Notes: a model not told the origin generated them from the sequence alone. Shown: positions 9,582-19,945, counted from the first letter of the stretch. The stretch is DNA of 64,000 nt from Rhodococcus gordoniae (GCF_001646655.1 NZ_LPZN01000031.1:1-64000), one strand, 5' to 3'. A program made the numbers and translations.

Positions 9582-10187
9582 GTGTCGCCCGCCGAACGTG
9601 CCAACCGTAACCGCCGCAGCTCGCGGCGGCGTGGCGCGGGCACCAAGAAGACCGCTCACGGCGCTTCACCCGGTTCGTCCGCTTCGCCCGGACCCCGCAT
9701 GCGGACCGTCCGCGAGACCTCCGCGGGAGGTCTGGTGGTCGACGGACTCGGCGGTCCGCCCGAGAAACTCTGTGCCGCGCTGATCGGCCGCACCGACCGC
9801 CGGGGCCGCCTGCTGTGGTCGTTGCCGAAGGGTCACATCGAGCAGGGTGAGACCGCCGAGGAAACCGCGATGCGCGAGGTCCACGAGGAGACCGGGGTGC
9901 GCAGTACGGTCCTGGCCGAGCTGGGCAGCATCGACTACTGGTTCGTCACCGAGGGGCGCCGGGTCCACAAGACCGTGCACCACTACCTGCTGCGCTATCT
10001 GGGCGGAGAACTCTCCGACGCGGACGTCGAGGTCACCGAGGTGGCGTGGGTGCCGCTGCGGGAACTGCGGAACCGTCTGGCATACGCCGACGAGCGCAAA
10101 CTCGCGGACATCGCCGATCGGCTCATCGCCGAGATGGATCAGAAGCGACTTCCCGACGTCGACGAACCGGGGGCCCCACGCGGATGA
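9582..10187 (+). CDS. NUDIX hydrolase (MutT4-like)
   Basis: A 201-residue protein with a basic, low-complexity N-terminus of about 40 residues, then a NUDIX fold. The box [20 protein letters not shown] spans residues 86 onward and carries the Mg-binding glutamates (REVHEETG). It hydrolyses a nucleoside diphosphate derivative; the substrate is not determined by sequence. Its position beside pcnA and ahead of the DUF6049 and murJ genes matches the mycobacterial mutT4 locus (Rv3908). The GTG at 9582 lacks a clear ribosome site, and an ATG at 9699 ([11 protein letters not shown]) would start directly at the domain. The stop overlaps the next ATG (ATGA). Confidence 0.85.
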   Translation: MSPAERANRNRRSSRRRGAGTKKTAHGASPGSSASPGPRMRTVRETSAGGLVVDGLGGPPEKLCAALIGRTDRRGRLLWSLPKGHIEQGETAEETAMREVHEETGVRSTVLAELGSIDYWFVTEGRRVHKTVHHYLLRYLGGELSDADVEVTEVAWVPLRELRNRLAYADERKLADIADRLIAEMDQKRLPDVDEPGAPRG

Positions 10188-12664
10188 CGGTGGTGGTGTC
10201 CCGGGCGGGCGCCGCGGTGCTCGCCGTGCTCGTACTCGTCCTCACAACGGCAGGCGTGACGCCTTTCCTGCCGGCGGCTCTTCTCCCGACGGCGACGGCG
10301 GATCCGGCGGCGACGCAGACCGACCCCGACCAGCCGCGTTTCCTCGAGCTGAGCATCGACGAGGTGACGCCGCAGACCGTCACGCTCACGAGTGGGTCCG
10401 TCGTCAGGGTCCGCGGCACGGTGACGAACATCGGCGACCGGGACGTCGAGGACGTCTGGGTGCGGCTGCAGCGCGCACCGGTGATCTCGGATTCTGCGGC
10501 CCTGCGCACCTCGCTGTCCCTCGACCAGGCCGGATTCGACACCGTCGGCGAGTTCGAGGAGGTCGCCGACCGGCTGGAACAAGGTGAGCGCACCGACTTC
10601 GAACTCGAACTGCCGCTGCGCTCCGACCTGGTTCCCTCGCTCGACATCGACACTCCCGGCGTCTACCCGCTGCTGGTGAACGTCAACGGGGTCCCCGAGT
10701 ACGGCGGCGCGGCCCGGCTCGACGATGCACGCTTCCTGCTGCCCGTCCTCGCGGTTCCCGCGAGCGACGAGATCGCCGAGGAGACCGGAACAGGGAACGG
10801 CGGGTCGCGGGGCACGACCCGCTCGTCCGACGGCGGTCTGCTCGACAGCGACGAGAAGTCGTTCCCCGCCGTGCCTCCCGATGTGTCCCGCCCCGCCGCG
10901 GTCACGATGCTGTGGCCGTTGGCCGACCGGCCCCGGCTCGCCGCCGGCGTGGCCGGTTCCGGCGCCGAACCCGTACGGCTGATCGACGACGACCTCGCGG
11001 TCTCGCTCGCCGAGGGCGGGCGGCTGGACGGCCTGCTGCGCGCCGTCGAAGACACCGCTCGCACCGAGCCCCGCGTCCTCGAGGGACTGTGCCTGGCCGT
11101 CGATCCGGATCTCCTCGTGACCGTGGCGAACATGACACGCGACTATCTGGTGGTCGACGACCCGAGCGAACCGACCGGCGACGCACGGCCGGGAACGGGC
11201 ACGGACGCCGCGGTCGCCTGGCTCGGGCGGTTGCGCGCCCTCGCTGCGACGACCTGCACGATGGCGGTGCCGTTCGCCCAGGCCGATCTCACCGCCCTCG
11301 CCGACCTCGCCGACTCGTCGCTCACCGAATCGGCGCTCGGGTCACCGGCAGCGATCGTCGATTCGATCCTCGGCATCACCTCCACCCCGGGCGTGGTGTG
11401 GCCCGACGCCGGTGTCCTCACCGAGAAGACCGGATCGATGCTCACCGCCGACGGCCCGGTGACCGCCCTGCTGTCCGACAACGCCGTCGAAGGCGGTCGC
11501 GCCCTGCTCGCCGGCACCACATCGGCGTCCACCGCGCCGGGTGGCAACGGCTTCCGGATCTCCGGTGTCTCCGGCCTCACCGCCGCCCTGTTCGACTCGT
11601 CCGGTTCCGCGGCGCTGGCGGGAATGGGCACCGACCCGCAGACACCCTCCTTCGTCCCCACCGCGGCGCGCTACGACCTGACCCGCGACTCCTCCACGGC
11701 CCGCCTGCAGGATTCCCTCGGGGCGCTGGCCTGGCCCGCACTGGTGCCGACGGTCAGCGAGGCCACCGGGGAGGCACCGCCGGCCGCGGGCCGATCGGTG
11801 CTGTTCGCGCCGCCGCAGAACTGGTCGGCGTCACCGGACGACGCCGCCGCCGTGCTGTCCATGCTCTCCACGCTCGTCCGGTCGGGTCTGACCACGCCCC
11901 GCCCCTTCGCCGTGCTCCTCGACGCGGCCGCGAGCACCGCGAACGATCCGACCGCCTCGCTGCTCGTCTATCCCGAGCAGGCGATCACCGACGGTGCCTC
12001 GGCTGCCGTCGTGTCCGAGGCCGAGGAACAGATCCACCGCCTCGACGCGATCCAGACCGCGCTGGTCGAGGACCCGCAGGCCCAGCTCACCCCGCAGCAG
12101 TTCACCGCCCCGCTGCGCGAGGACCTGCTGCGCGCGATGACCCTGGCCGGTCGTCGCGGCGACGACGCCGACGGCGCCTATGCGACCGGCGAGCACCGCG
12201 CCGCCGAGGTGCGCGAGGCCGTCGACGACATCTACGACGCCGTGACGGTGATCTCCACCGGCGGTGTCTACACCCTCACGTCCGAACAGAGTCCGCTGCT
12301 GCTGACGGCCCGCAACGACCTGCCCGTGGGCATCACCGTGCGCCTGCAGGTGGACGTGCCCGCCGCGGTGGACGTCACCGATATCGGGCCCACCCAGCTC
12401 CCGCCGCGCGGCAGCCGCACCCTCACCGTGCCGGCGCAGATCAGCGACTCGCGGAAACTCGAACTGGAGTTCGCGCTCACCACCGAGTCCGGCCTGCCGC
12501 TCGGCAGCCCGACGACGGTGACGGTACGTTCCAATGCGTACGGCCGGATCCTCGCCGTCGTCACGGGGTGTGCAGGAGCGCTTCTGCTGTTCCTGGCGGG
12601 CAGGCGACTTCTGCACCGGTTCCGGGGAGAGCCGGACCCAGCCGACGAAGGGTATGAGAAATGA
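10184..12664 (+). CDS. DUF6049-family secreted/membrane protein (Rv3909-like)
   Basis: An 826-residue protein of unknown biochemical role. The ATG at 10184 overlaps the nudix stop by 4 bp and leads into a signal peptide ([21 protein letters not shown]). A large extracytoplasmic part follows, including an Ig-like region near the N-terminus ([20 protein letters not shown]). A second beta-rich region lies near residue 710-780, then one C-terminal transmembrane helix ([20 protein letters not shown]) with a short basic tail. It is coupled to murJ by another ATGA overlap (12661-12664), so a role at the cell wall alongside lipid II transport is a reasonable inference from context only. A start at 10046 would overlap the nudix gene and has no signal peptide. 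Confidence 0.82.
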   Translation: MTVVVSRAGAAVLAVLVLVLTTAGVTPFLPAALLPTATADPAATQTDPDQPRFLELSIDEVTPQTVTLTSGSVVRVRGTVTNIGDRDVEDVWVRLQRAPVISDSAALRTSLSLDQAGFDTVGEFEEVADRLEQGERTDFELELPLRSDLVPSLDIDTPGVYPLLVNVNGVPEYGGAARLDDARFLLPVLAVPASDEIAEETGTGNGGSRGTTRSSDGGLLDSDEKSFPAVPPDVSRPAAVTMLWPLADRPRLAAGVAGSGAEPVRLIDDDLAVSLAEGGRLDGLLRAVEDTARTEPRVLEGLCLAVDPDLLVTVANMTRDYLVVDDPSEPTGDARPGTGTDAAVAWLGRLRALAATTCTMAVPFAQADLTALADLADSSLTESALGSPAAIVDSILGITSTPGVVWPDAGVLTEKTGSMLTADGPVTALLSDNAVEGGRALLAGTTSASTAPGGNGFRISGVSGLTAALFDSSGSAALAGMGTDPQTPSFVPTAARYDLTRDSSTARLQDSLGALAWPALVPTVSEATGEAPPAAGRSVLFAPPQNWSASPDDAAAVLSMLSTLVRSGLTTPRPFAVLLDAAASTANDPTASLLVYPEQAITDGASAAVVSEAEEQIHRLDAIQTALVEDPQAQLTPQQFTAPLREDLLRAMTLAGRRGDDADGAYATGEHRAAEVREAVDDIYDAVTVISTGGVYTLTSEQSPLLLTARNDLPVGITVRLQVDVPAAVDVTDIGPTQLPPRGSRTLTVPAQISDSRKLELEFALTTESGLPLGSPTTVTVRSNAYGRILAVVTGCAGALLLFLAGRRLLHRFRGEPDPADEGYEK

Positions 12665-15600
12665 CCGGGAACTCCACACGGGACGACGTGGAGACACACC
12701 CGAACCCGGGGCCACCCGACTCGCCCACCACGTCACCGGACGTCACGGGTGCCGGTGCGGGTCGCCGCAAGCCGCAGAGTCTGCTGGCGGCGACCGGCTC
12801 CATCGCCGTCGCGACCCTGGTCAGCCGTATCACCGGCTTCCTCAAGCAGCTGCTCGTCCTCACCCTGCTCGGTGCGAGCGTCGCGTCGTCCTTCACCGTG
12901 GCGCACCAGATCCCCAACATGATCTCCGAGCTGGTACTCGGTGCCGTCCTGACCTCGATCGTCGTTCCGGTGCTGGTGCGGGCCGAGAGGGAGGACCCCG
13001 ACGGCGGTGAGGCCTTCGTCCGCCGGTTGTTCACCGCGGCGCTCGTGCTGCTCGGTACCGCCACGGTTCTCGCCGTGGCCGCGGCACCGGTCCTCACCAC
13101 CCACGTCTTCCTCGACGAGTCCGGCAAGGTGTCGACGTCGCTGACCACGGCGCTGTCGTACCTGCTCCTGCCCGCGATCATGTTCTACGGGTTGTCGGGC
13201 CTGTTCACGGGCATCCTCAACACCCGGCAGGTGTTCAAGCCGGGCGCGTGGGCCCCGGTGTGCAACAACCTCGTGGTGCTCACCGTGCTGGTGATCTACT
13301 ACCTGATGCCGGGTGAGATCACCCTCGATCCGGTCCGGATGAGCGATCCGAAACTGCTCGTCCTCGGTGTCGGTGTGCTGCTCGGCGTGATCACGCAGGC
13401 GATGTGCCTGGTACCCGCGCTCCGCCGCGAGGGCATCGATCTCAGGCCGCTGTGGGGTCTCGACGACCGGCTCCGGCAGTTCGGTGGCATGGCCGCCGCG
13501 ATCGTGCTGTACGTGCTGATCAGCCAGGCCGGCATGGTCTTCGCGACCCGCGTGTCGTCGGGCGCCGACGAAGCCGGTCCCGCGATCTACAACAACGCGT
13601 GGCTGCTGCTGCAGCTGCCCTACGGCGTCCTCGGTGTCACCGTGCTCACCGCGATCATGCCGCGGCTGAGCCGCAATGCCGCCGCGGACGACACCCCGGC
13701 CGTCGTCGACGACCTGTCCGTCGCGACCCGCCTCACCATGATCTCGCTCATCCCGATCGTCACCTTCCTGACGATCGCGGGCTCGCAGGTCGGCGCCGCG
13801 CTGTACGGCTACGGCAACTTCGGCGACAGCAACGCCGAACGTCTCGGCCAGGCGGTGAGCTGGTCGGCGTTCACCCTCATCCCGTACGCCCTGGTCCTCA
13901 TCCACCTGCGCGTGTTCTACGCCCGTGAACAGGCCTGGACCCCCACCTGGATCATCCTCGGCATCACCGCCGTCAAGATCGGTCTGTCCGCACTGGCACC
14001 CGTCGTGGCGGCGAACGACGAGCAGGTGGTGCTGCTCCTCGGCGCGGCCACCGGCATCGCGTTCACCGTCGGAGCGTTCATCGGCGGCTATCTGCTGCAC
14101 CGCACGCTCGGCGACCTGCAGATGGCGAACGTCGGCCGGACGGTCTGGCATGTCGTGCTCGCGTCGCTGGCCGCGGCGATCGTGGTCCTGACGACCGACC
14201 GTCTCCTACAGCTCGACGCACTCGCCGACCGCTTCGGGGGCATCGGCTCGCTGGTGCGGGTCGGGCTCGACGGTGTGCTGATGGTGCTCGTCGCCCTGGT
14301 CGGGATGTACCTGCTCAAGGTGCCGGAGATCCTCGCGATCGAGGCCGCCGTGCGCCGGAAGGTCGCGGCGCTGCGCGGTACCGCCCCGGCCGAGGAGGCA
14401 CCGGCCGAACCCGACACCGGAACGACCGCCGGCGAAGCACCCGCCCGCGTCCCGCGTCCGCGCTACGCGGAATCGGATGCCGAGAAGACCGTCGTCCTGC
14501 CGCGTATCGACTACGGCGAGTACGGCGTCGGACCTTATGACGCCATCACAGAGGTCATGCCCGTCATCAGGGACGTGCCCGGTCGCAGCAATGCACACGG
14601 ACAACTCCCGTACCCTGATCAGCAGCAGGTACGGTCCGGGAGCCGGCGACCACGGTTCTTCGCGGCCCCCAGCGGCGACCCGCGTCTGCACACCGGAAGT
14701 GGACGAGTCGACAACGAAGGAGTGAGGGTGAGCGACGACCACGCTGCCGGCAAGTCCACCATCGATGCCGCCACGCGGCAGACACCTGCCGATGCCGCCG
14801 CACGGCAGAAACCTGCCGGCAAGGACGGCGGCCGTCCGCCGCGCGATCCGAACCTCGACACGGGTGTCATCCCGGTCGGATCCCCGCAGCTCCCGCCGAT
14901 GCGCGTCACGGGTCCGGCCTCCCAGCCGCGCCGCCCGATGCGCGGCCCCGACCTCATCGCCGGCGCCTCGGTCGCCGGTGGTCGCTACCGGCTTCTCGCG
15001 CCGCACGGCGGAGCGCGCGGCCTGCGCTTCTGGCAGGCACTCGACGTCAAGCTCGACCGTGAGGTAGCGCTGACCTTCGTCGACGCCGAACAGCGTGCAG
15101 CCGATGGCACCGGCCCCGATTCCCCGCAGGCCGTGCTCTCGCGCACCCTGCGTCTCGGTCGAATCAACTCGCCCGGCCTCGCCCGCGTCCTCGACGTGGT
15201 GCGCGGCAGCTCCGGCGGCATCGTCGTCTCGGAGTGGACCCCCGGCCGGTCGTTGAAGGAGATGTCCACCACCGAGCCGTCGCCGATCGGTGCGGCCCGC
15301 GCGATCCGCGCACTCGCGGCCGCGGCCGAGGCGACGCACCGTGCGGGCAGCGCCCTGTCGATCGACCACCCGGACCGCATCCGGATCAGCGTCGCCGGCG
15401 ACGCCGTGCTGGCCTTCCCCGCGACGTTCTCCGATGCCGACGCGATGGCCGACGTCCGCGGCCTCGGTGCGAGCCTCTACGGACTCATGACCGGGCGGTG
15501 GCCGCTGGGTGAGCCGACGGCTCCGGGCGGTGCGCCCGCCCCGCACCACAGCGGTGCCACCATCGGCGGGATGCCGGAGGCCGACCGCAACGCGGACGGT

Positions 15601-16503
15601 GTCCCTGTGGAACCGCGCATCCTGCGTCCCGATGTCCCGTTCGAGATCTCGGCGGTCGCGGTGCGCGCCCTGTCCGAGGACGGCGGCATCCGTACCGCCG
15701 CCACCGTGCAGCACATCCTCGATCAGGCCTCGGTCGTCGACCAGAAGACCGAGATGATCCCGGCGCTGCGGATCGGGCAGCGCGCTGCCGCCGCCGAGTC
15801 CCATGCGCTCGCGGATCCCGAGGCGCTGGAACAGAAGAAGAAGCACTCCCAGCGGATGCTCATCGCGCTCGCCGCGCTCGGTGTCACGACGGTGCTGCTG
15901 CTCGCGCTCATCGGATGGTGGATCGCGAACCTGCTCGCCGGCGACGCCGACGACGCTCCGCTGACGAGTCAGGAGTTCGGCCTGACCTCCACGGCCGAGG
16001 CACCCGCAGAGGACGGGCCGGGTGGCGGGCAGGCCGAGGCTGCGCCGCCGCGGCCCGCCGCGACCGCTCCGGTCTCGGCGCGCTCCGTGTCGGTGTTCTC
16101 CCCGCAGGGCACACCCGACTCGCCGGCCACCGCGTCGCAGGCGATCGACGGCGATCCGTCCACCTCGTGGAGCACCGACGCCTATTTCGATCCGTTCCCG
16201 TCGCTGAAGAACGGTGTCGGACTTCTGTTCACGCTCGCCGACGCATCGGAACTCTCCTCGGTGACCGTGACCACCGACATGCCGGGCACCGTTCTCGAGG
16301 TCCGCAGCGCTCCCTCCGAGTCGACGTCGCTCGATCAGACGCAGGTGATCGGTTCGGGCACACTGGCTTCCGGTGAGACCACCATCCCGGTCGAGTCGGA
16401 CGGGCAGACCTCGCACGTGCTGCTGTGGATCACCGATCTGAGCTCGAGCGGCGGAAGCAACAAGAGTTCCATCTCCGAAGTGGAATTCACCACCGCAGGC
16501 TGA
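12661..16503 (+). CDS. murJ: Lipid II flippase MurJ fused to pseudokinase and extracellular domain
   Basis: It moves lipid-linked peptidoglycan precursor across the membrane. The 1280-residue protein has a polar N-terminal tail and about 14 hydrophobic helices of the MVF fold from residue 40 to 560 (SLLAATGSIAVATLVSRITGFLK, split). A low-complexity cytoplasmic linker follows. A kinase-like domain spans about 765-1035 and lacks the usual catalytic motifs: no HRD or DFG is visible. One transmembrane helix lies near 1065-1090, and a C-terminal beta domain (DGDPSTSWSTDAYFDPFPSL) resembles a discoidin-type fold. The same fusion occurs in mycobacterial Rv3910, where the phosphorylated pseudokinase recruits FhaA. 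Here QKTEMIP next to the pseudokinase end is a candidate phospho-threonine site (inference). Confidence 0.92.
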   Translation: MTGNSTRDDVETHPNPGPPDSPTTSPDVTGAGAGRRKPQSLLAATGSIAVATLVSRITGFLKQLLVLTLLGASVASSFTVAHQIPNMISELVLGAVLTSIVVPVLVRAEREDPDGGEAFVRRLFTAALVLLGTATVLAVAAAPVLTTHVFLDESGKVSTSLTTALSYLLLPAIMFYGLSGLFTGILNTRQVFKPGAWAPVCNNLVVLTVLVIYYLMPGEITLDPVRMSDPKLLVLGVGVLLGVITQAMCLVPALRREGIDLRPLWGLDDRLRQFGGMAAAIVLYVLISQAGMVFATRVSSGADEAGPAIYNNAWLLLQLPYGVLGVTVLTAIMPRLSRNAAADDTPAVVDDLSVATRLTMISLIPIVTFLTIAGSQVGAALYGYGNFGDSNAERLGQAVSWSAFTLIPYALVLIHLRVFYAREQAWTPTWIILGITAVKIGLSALAPVVAANDEQVVLLLGAATGIAFTVGAFIGGYLLHRTLGDLQMANVGRTVWHVVLASLAAAIVVLTTDRLLQLDALADRFGGIGSLVRVGLDGVLMVLVALVGMYLLKVPEILAIEAAVRRKVAALRGTAPAEEAPAEPDTGTTAGEAPARVPRPRYAESDAEKTVVLPRIDYGEYGVGPYDAITEVMPVIRDVPGRSNAHGQLPYPDQQQVRSGSRRPRFFAAPSGDPRLHTGSGRVDNEGVRVSDDHAAGKSTIDAATRQTPADAAARQKPAGKDGGRPPRDPNLDTGVIPVGSPQLPPMRVTGPASQPRRPMRGPDLIAGASVAGGRYRLLAPHGGARGLRFWQALDVKLDREVALTFVDAEQRAADGTGPDSPQAVLSRTLRLGRINSPGLARVLDVVRGSSGGIVVSEWTPGRSLKEMSTTEPSPIGAARAIRALAAAAEATHRAGSALSIDHPDRIRISVAGDAVLAFPATFSDADAMADVRGLGASLYGLMTGRWPLGEPTAPGGAPAPHHSGATIGGMPEADRNADGVPVEPRILRPDVPFEISAVAVRALSEDGGIRTAATVQHILDQASVVDQKTEMIPALRIGQRAAAAESHALADPEALEQKKKHSQRMLIALAALGVTTVLLLALIGWWIANLLAGDADDAPLTSQEFGLTSTAEAPAEDGPGGGQAEAAPPRPAATAPVSARSVSVFSPQGTPDSPATASQAIDGDPSTSWSTDAYFDPFPSLKNGVGLLFTLADASELSSVTVTTDMPGTVLEVRSAPSESTSLDQTQVIGSGTLASGETTIPVESDGQTSHVLLWITDLSSSGGSNKSSISEVEFTTAG

Positions 16504-16549
16504 CCGCGGACAGCCGGGCGGAACCGTCCGGATCGGCTACCATCCGCGC

Positions 16550-17209
16550 GTGCGAATTTTCGGGGGGATCGCAAAACTCGCCGTGCCCGACGGGGGTATG
16601 AACGACGGCTGTGCTGTGCCGGACGGGGTGTCGGCGGACGGGGTGGCGTCCGATCGTGTGGTGTCGGATGTCGAACTGCTCGCAGCACACGTCGCGGGCG
16701 ACCGGCACGCCTTCTCCACCTTGCTGGCACGACATCACGACCATCTGTGGCAGGTCGCGCGGAGGACCAGTTACTCGAACGAGGACGCAGCCGACGCCTT
16801 GCAGGAGGCGCTGCTGGCGGCGCATCGGCGGGCGTCGAGCTTCCGGGAGGACGCCGCGGTACGCAGCTGGTTGCATTCGATCGTCGTCAACGCGTGCCTC
16901 GATCGCATCCGCCGCAATCGCGTACGCGTGACGGTCCCGCTGTTCGAGGACGATTCGCACGACCTGCGTACGGCCCGCGACCCCATCCGCGACGCCGAGG
17001 TCGCACTCGACATCGAGTCCGCCCTGTTCGCACTGCCACCCGAGCAACGAGCGGCTGTCGTCGCGGTCGACGTCGAAGGTTTCTCGGTCCGGGAGGCCGC
17101 GCGGCGCCTCGGCATCCCGGAGGGCACGGTGAAGAGCCGGTGCGCCCGCGCGCGGAGCCGGCTCGCGGTCCTTCTCGACGACCTTCGCGCCGACGGGAAC
17201 CGATTGTGA
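16550..17209 (+). CDS. sigM: ECF RNA polymerase sigma factor SigM
   Basis: A 219-residue extracytoplasmic-function sigma factor. Region 2 (DRHAFSTLLARHHDHLWQVA, then ADALQEALLAAHRR and VRSWLHSIVVNACLDRIRR) binds core polymerase and the -10 element. Region 4 (LPPEQRAAVVAVDVEGFSVR... RLGIPEGTVKSRCARAR) recognises the -35. It sits 47 bp after murJ and ahead of its anti-sigma gene, as in M. tuberculosis Rv3911. Start choice is uncertain: GTG at 16550 or ATG at 16598 (MNDGC), neither with a well spaced ribosome site. The first 40 residues are not conserved-looking. Confidence 0.88.
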   Translation: MRIFGGIAKLAVPDGGMNDGCAVPDGVSADGVASDRVVSDVELLAAHVAGDRHAFSTLLARHHDHLWQVARRTSYSNEDAADALQEALLAAHRRASSFREDAAVRSWLHSIVVNACLDRIRRNRVRVTVPLFEDDSHDLRTARDPIRDAEVALDIESALFALPPEQRAAVVAVDVEGFSVREAARRLGIPEGTVKSRCARARSRLAVLLDDLRADGNRL

Positions 17210-17263
17210 CCCGCCTCCGTCTTACTCTGGTGAGAGATGCCGAGCCGCGGAGGAGAGTCGCGC

Positions 17264-17989
17264 ATGAACGAGGACGATATGCGCCCGTCGTACTCGGCCG
17301 AGGTGCCTCCGTCGTACTCTGCCGGGATGCGTCCGCCGTACTCCGCCGAGTTGCTCGCCGATCTGCATGCGGGTGTCCTCGAGGAGGCGTTCGCGGACCG
17401 GTTGTGGCCGCTCGTACGTCGCGATCCCCAGGCCGTCGCGTATCTGGCGCGGCTCGATGCGACGCAGGCGCGGTTGTCGGCCCTGCGCGACGCTCCGTCG
17501 AAGGAAGCGATTCCGCCCGAGATCGCCGCGCGGATCGAGTCGGCGCTCGCGGAAGACCGGCCCACCCCGTCCCGGACGCTCGCGCAGCGTCGAGGGTGGG
17601 CGATGGCCGGTGTGGGGGTGGCTGCCGCGGTGGCGGTGATGCTCGTGATGGTCGTGCGCGGAACTGTTTTCGGCAACGATGATCCGGCCCGGATTCCCGT
17701 CGCGGCCGCGGAGGACGAGACCCTGCTCGAGCCCTCCGCTCTGCGGACGATGATCGGTGAGACCGAGCCCGGTCTTCTCGGCGGCCCCGATCGTCTCCGG
17801 GAATGTCTGGACGCGAACGGTTTTTCCGGGCAGGCACCTCTCGGTTCACGCACCGTGCGGTTCGGGGACGACGATGCCGTCCTCGTCCTGATGAGCGGCG
17901 CCGACGCTCCGGCATTGACGGCGCTGGTGGTCGGAACCGACTGCGACGCAGGCAATCCCGCAACGTTGGCCCGGAAGACGATCGGCTGA
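17264..17989 (+). CDS. Membrane anti-sigma factor of SigM (RsmA-like)
   Basis: The ATG at 17264 has GGAGGAGA seven bases upstream, giving 241 residues. The N-terminus holds three copies of an eight-residue repeat built on P-S/P-Y-S-A (17279-17350). Next comes a helical anti-sigma segment (LLADLHAGVLEEAFADRLWPLV). A single transmembrane helix lies near residue 118-137 (GWAMAGVGVAAAVAVMLVMVV), with an extracytoplasmic C-terminal domain of about 100 residues containing one CxxxxG-type cysteine pair. No zinc-binding HxxxCxxC motif is seen. Its position after sigM matches Rv3912. It is expected to hold SigM at the membrane until an envelope signal arrives. Confidence 0.8.
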   Translation: MNEDDMRPSYSAEVPPSYSAGMRPPYSAELLADLHAGVLEEAFADRLWPLVRRDPQAVAYLARLDATQARLSALRDAPSKEAIPPEIAARIESALAEDRPTPSRTLAQRRGWAMAGVGVAAAVAVMLVMVVRGTVFGNDDPARIPVAAAEDETLLEPSALRTMIGETEPGLLGGPDRLRECLDANGFSGQAPLGSRTVRFGDDDAVLVLMSGADAPALTALVVGTDCDAGNPATLARKTIG

Positions 17990-18006
17990 CGGCGCACCGC
18001 CTCCGG

Positions 18007-18564
18007 TCAGCGTTCCGCCACCGTGGAGAGCAGTTCCAGGATCCGGGTGCGCAGGGCGGGCGTGTCGTCCTCCGCGGCGATGAGCCCGGCGAACAGCGCC
18101 GACCCCGCCGCCATCACGAGCACTGCCTTGGCATCGATCTCGACGTCCGAATCCTCACCGTCGACGAACAGAGCGGTACTGGGCCCGCTGAACGTGCGCC
18201 AAAGCGTATTGCGGAGGTCGTCGTGGTCGCGCAGTGCCGCGAGGAGCCCTGGCAGCGCTGCGCGGACCTCCGCTCGTGAGAACAGCTCGATGCTCCCGGC
18301 GACCACCCATTCGATCCAGCCCTTGCGATCGATGCCGTCGTAGGGCGTCAGGTCGGGTGCGGATCCGAGCAGCGCGTCGAGCACCAGGTGGGCCTTGGTC
18401 GGCCATCGGCGGGTGAGAGCGGCGCGGCCGACACCGGCGCGGGCGGCGATGGCACGCAGACTCAGTCCGTCCCAGCCGTGACTGCGGAGCATGTCGCGGG
18501 TGACGGTGAGAACGTCGTTGTCTATTCGGGGGTCGCGAGGACGCCCGGGAGTGGTGGTCGGCAT
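18007..18564 (-). CDS. TetR family transcriptional regulator
   Basis: A 185-residue regulator with an N-terminal helix-turn-helix (GLSLRAIAARAGVGRAALTRRW, split) and an alpha-helical ligand domain. It is divergent from the Old Yellow Enzyme gene, with 107 bp between starts. That gap contains the perfect palindrome CGTAATTACG at 18636-18645, a natural operator candidate. The regulator probably controls its divergent neighbour; ligand unknown. Confidence 0.85.
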   Translation of the reverse strand: MPTTTPGRPRDPRIDNDVLTVTRDMLRSHGWDGLSLRAIAARAGVGRAALTRRWPTKAHLVLDALLGSAPDLTPYDGIDRKGWIEWVVAGSIELFSRAEVRAALPGLLAALRDHDDLRNTLWRTFSGPSTALFVDGEDSDVEIDAKAVLVMAAGSALFAGLIAAEDDTPALRTRILELLSTVAER

Positions 18565-18635
18565 GGGATCCGTGATGTCGCAGGGCTGAGTGGGAATCGA
18601 TCTGGCGCGGACTGTGACCAGCGTTATAGTCGAAA

Positions 18636-18645
18636 CGTAATTACG
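18636..18645. promoter_or_regulatory. Palindrome in the TetR/OYE divergent promoter
   Basis: CGTAATTACG is self-complementary and lies 26 bp before the flavin oxidoreductase start, next to a TATAGT hexamer (18625-18630) that could be its -10. Binding by the adjacent TetR protein is inferred from position. Confidence 0.4.
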
Positions 18646-18671
18646 GTACCACTGGCATCGAAAGTAGGGGC

Positions 18672-19871
18672 ATGTCTTCGCCGCGACCCACCGTGTTCGA
18701 GCCGGCCCGACTCGGGCCGCTCACCCTCCGCAACCGCATCGTGAAGGCAGCGACCTTCGAAGGTGTGATGCCCCGCGGAACCATCACCGACGAACTCGTC
18801 GAGTTCCACGCCGAGGTCGCCCGCGGCGGTACCGCCCTCACGACCGTGGCGTACTGCTCGGTCTCCCACGACGGCCGCGTCCACCGCGACACCCTCGTGC
18901 TCGACGCCGACGCCGTGCCCGGCCTGACCCGGCTCACCGGCGCCGTGCACTCCGCCGGCGGTCTGGCGTCCGCGCAGATCGGCCACGCCGGACTCGTCGC
19001 CAACCAGATCTCCAACAAGATGAAGACGCTCGCACCGTCCACGCGCATCAGTGCCCCCGCCATGGGGCTCGTCCGCGGCGCGACACTCGAGCAGCTCGAC
19101 CGGGTGGTCGAGAACTACGCCCGCGCCGCGCGCTTCGCCGTCGAGGCCGGATTCGATGCCGTCGAGGTCCACCTCGGCCACAACTATCTGCTGAGCTCTT
19201 TCATGAGCCCGAATCTCAACAAGCGCTCCGACCAGTACGGCGGCAGCATCGCCAACCGCACCGCCTTCCCGCGTCGTGTGCTCGAGGCCGTCCGCACGGC
19301 AGTGGGGGAGAGGGTGGCCGTCATCGCGAAGTTCAACATGACCGACGGCGTACCCCAGGGTCTGTGGCTCGACGAGTCGCTGCCTATGGCCAAGCTCATC
19401 GAGTCCGACGGCACCATCGACGCCATGCAGCTCACGGGCGGCAGCTCGCTGCTCAACGGGATGTACTTCTTCCGCGGCGACGTGCCGATGAAGGAGTTCC
19501 AGGAGTCGCAGCCGAAGGTCGTCGGCTGGGGACTCAGGGTCTACGGACCGAAGATCTTCCCGAAGCTCCCGTTCGAGGAGGCCTTCTTCCTGCCGATGGC
19601 ACGCCAGTTCCGGTCCGAGCTGTCCCTGCCACTGATCCTGCTCGGCGGCATCAACCGACTCGACACCATCGAGACGGCACTCGACGAGGGATTCGAGTTC
19701 GTCGCCATGGGCCGTGCGCTGCTGCGTGATCCGTATCTCGTGCGCAAGTTCGAGGACAACTCGGCCCGGGAAGGTCTGTGCATCCACTGCAACAAGTGCA
19801 TGCCGACGATCTACACCGGTACGCACTGTGTGATCCGCGAGACGCTGCGGGACGTACCCGACGCGGTCTGA
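18672..19871 (+). CDS. NADH:flavin oxidoreductase, Old Yellow Enzyme family
   Basis: A 399-residue FMN enzyme with a TIM-barrel of the Old Yellow Enzyme / 2,4-dienoyl-CoA reductase type. Visible family signatures are LGPLTLRNRIVKAAT at the start, QIGHAG near residue 98, the active-site stretch VHLGHNYLLSSFMSP and SDQYGGS near 170-190, and the phosphate-binding GGINRLDTIETAL and MGRALLRDP near the end. A C-terminal cysteine cluster (CIHCNKC plus a later C) resembles the start of the iron-sulfur site of longer relatives, but the FAD/NADH domain those relatives carry is absent. It likely reduces an activated alkene; substrate unknown. Confidence 0.85.
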   Translation: MSSPRPTVFEPARLGPLTLRNRIVKAATFEGVMPRGTITDELVEFHAEVARGGTALTTVAYCSVSHDGRVHRDTLVLDADAVPGLTRLTGAVHSAGGLASAQIGHAGLVANQISNKMKTLAPSTRISAPAMGLVRGATLEQLDRVVENYARAARFAVEAGFDAVEVHLGHNYLLSSFMSPNLNKRSDQYGGSIANRTAFPRRVLEAVRTAVGERVAVIAKFNMTDGVPQGLWLDESLPMAKLIESDGTIDAMQLTGGSSLLNGMYFFRGDVPMKEFQESQPKVVGWGLRVYGPKIFPKLPFEEAFFLPMARQFRSELSLPLILLGGINRLDTIETALDEGFEFVAMGRALLRDPYLVRKFEDNSAREGLCIHCNKCMPTIYTGTHCVIRETLRDVPDAV

Positions 19872-19945
19872 GCGAGCGGCGGTCGCATCGAGCGCGACCG
19901 TCCGAGCTCCGTACAGGACGTCTGTGGCGGGACGCACGGTCGGAG

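Noticed and set aside
14206-16416. 736-codon minus-strand frame opposite murJ
   Set aside because: It is antisense to the pseudokinase part of MurJ, which shows clear protein features.
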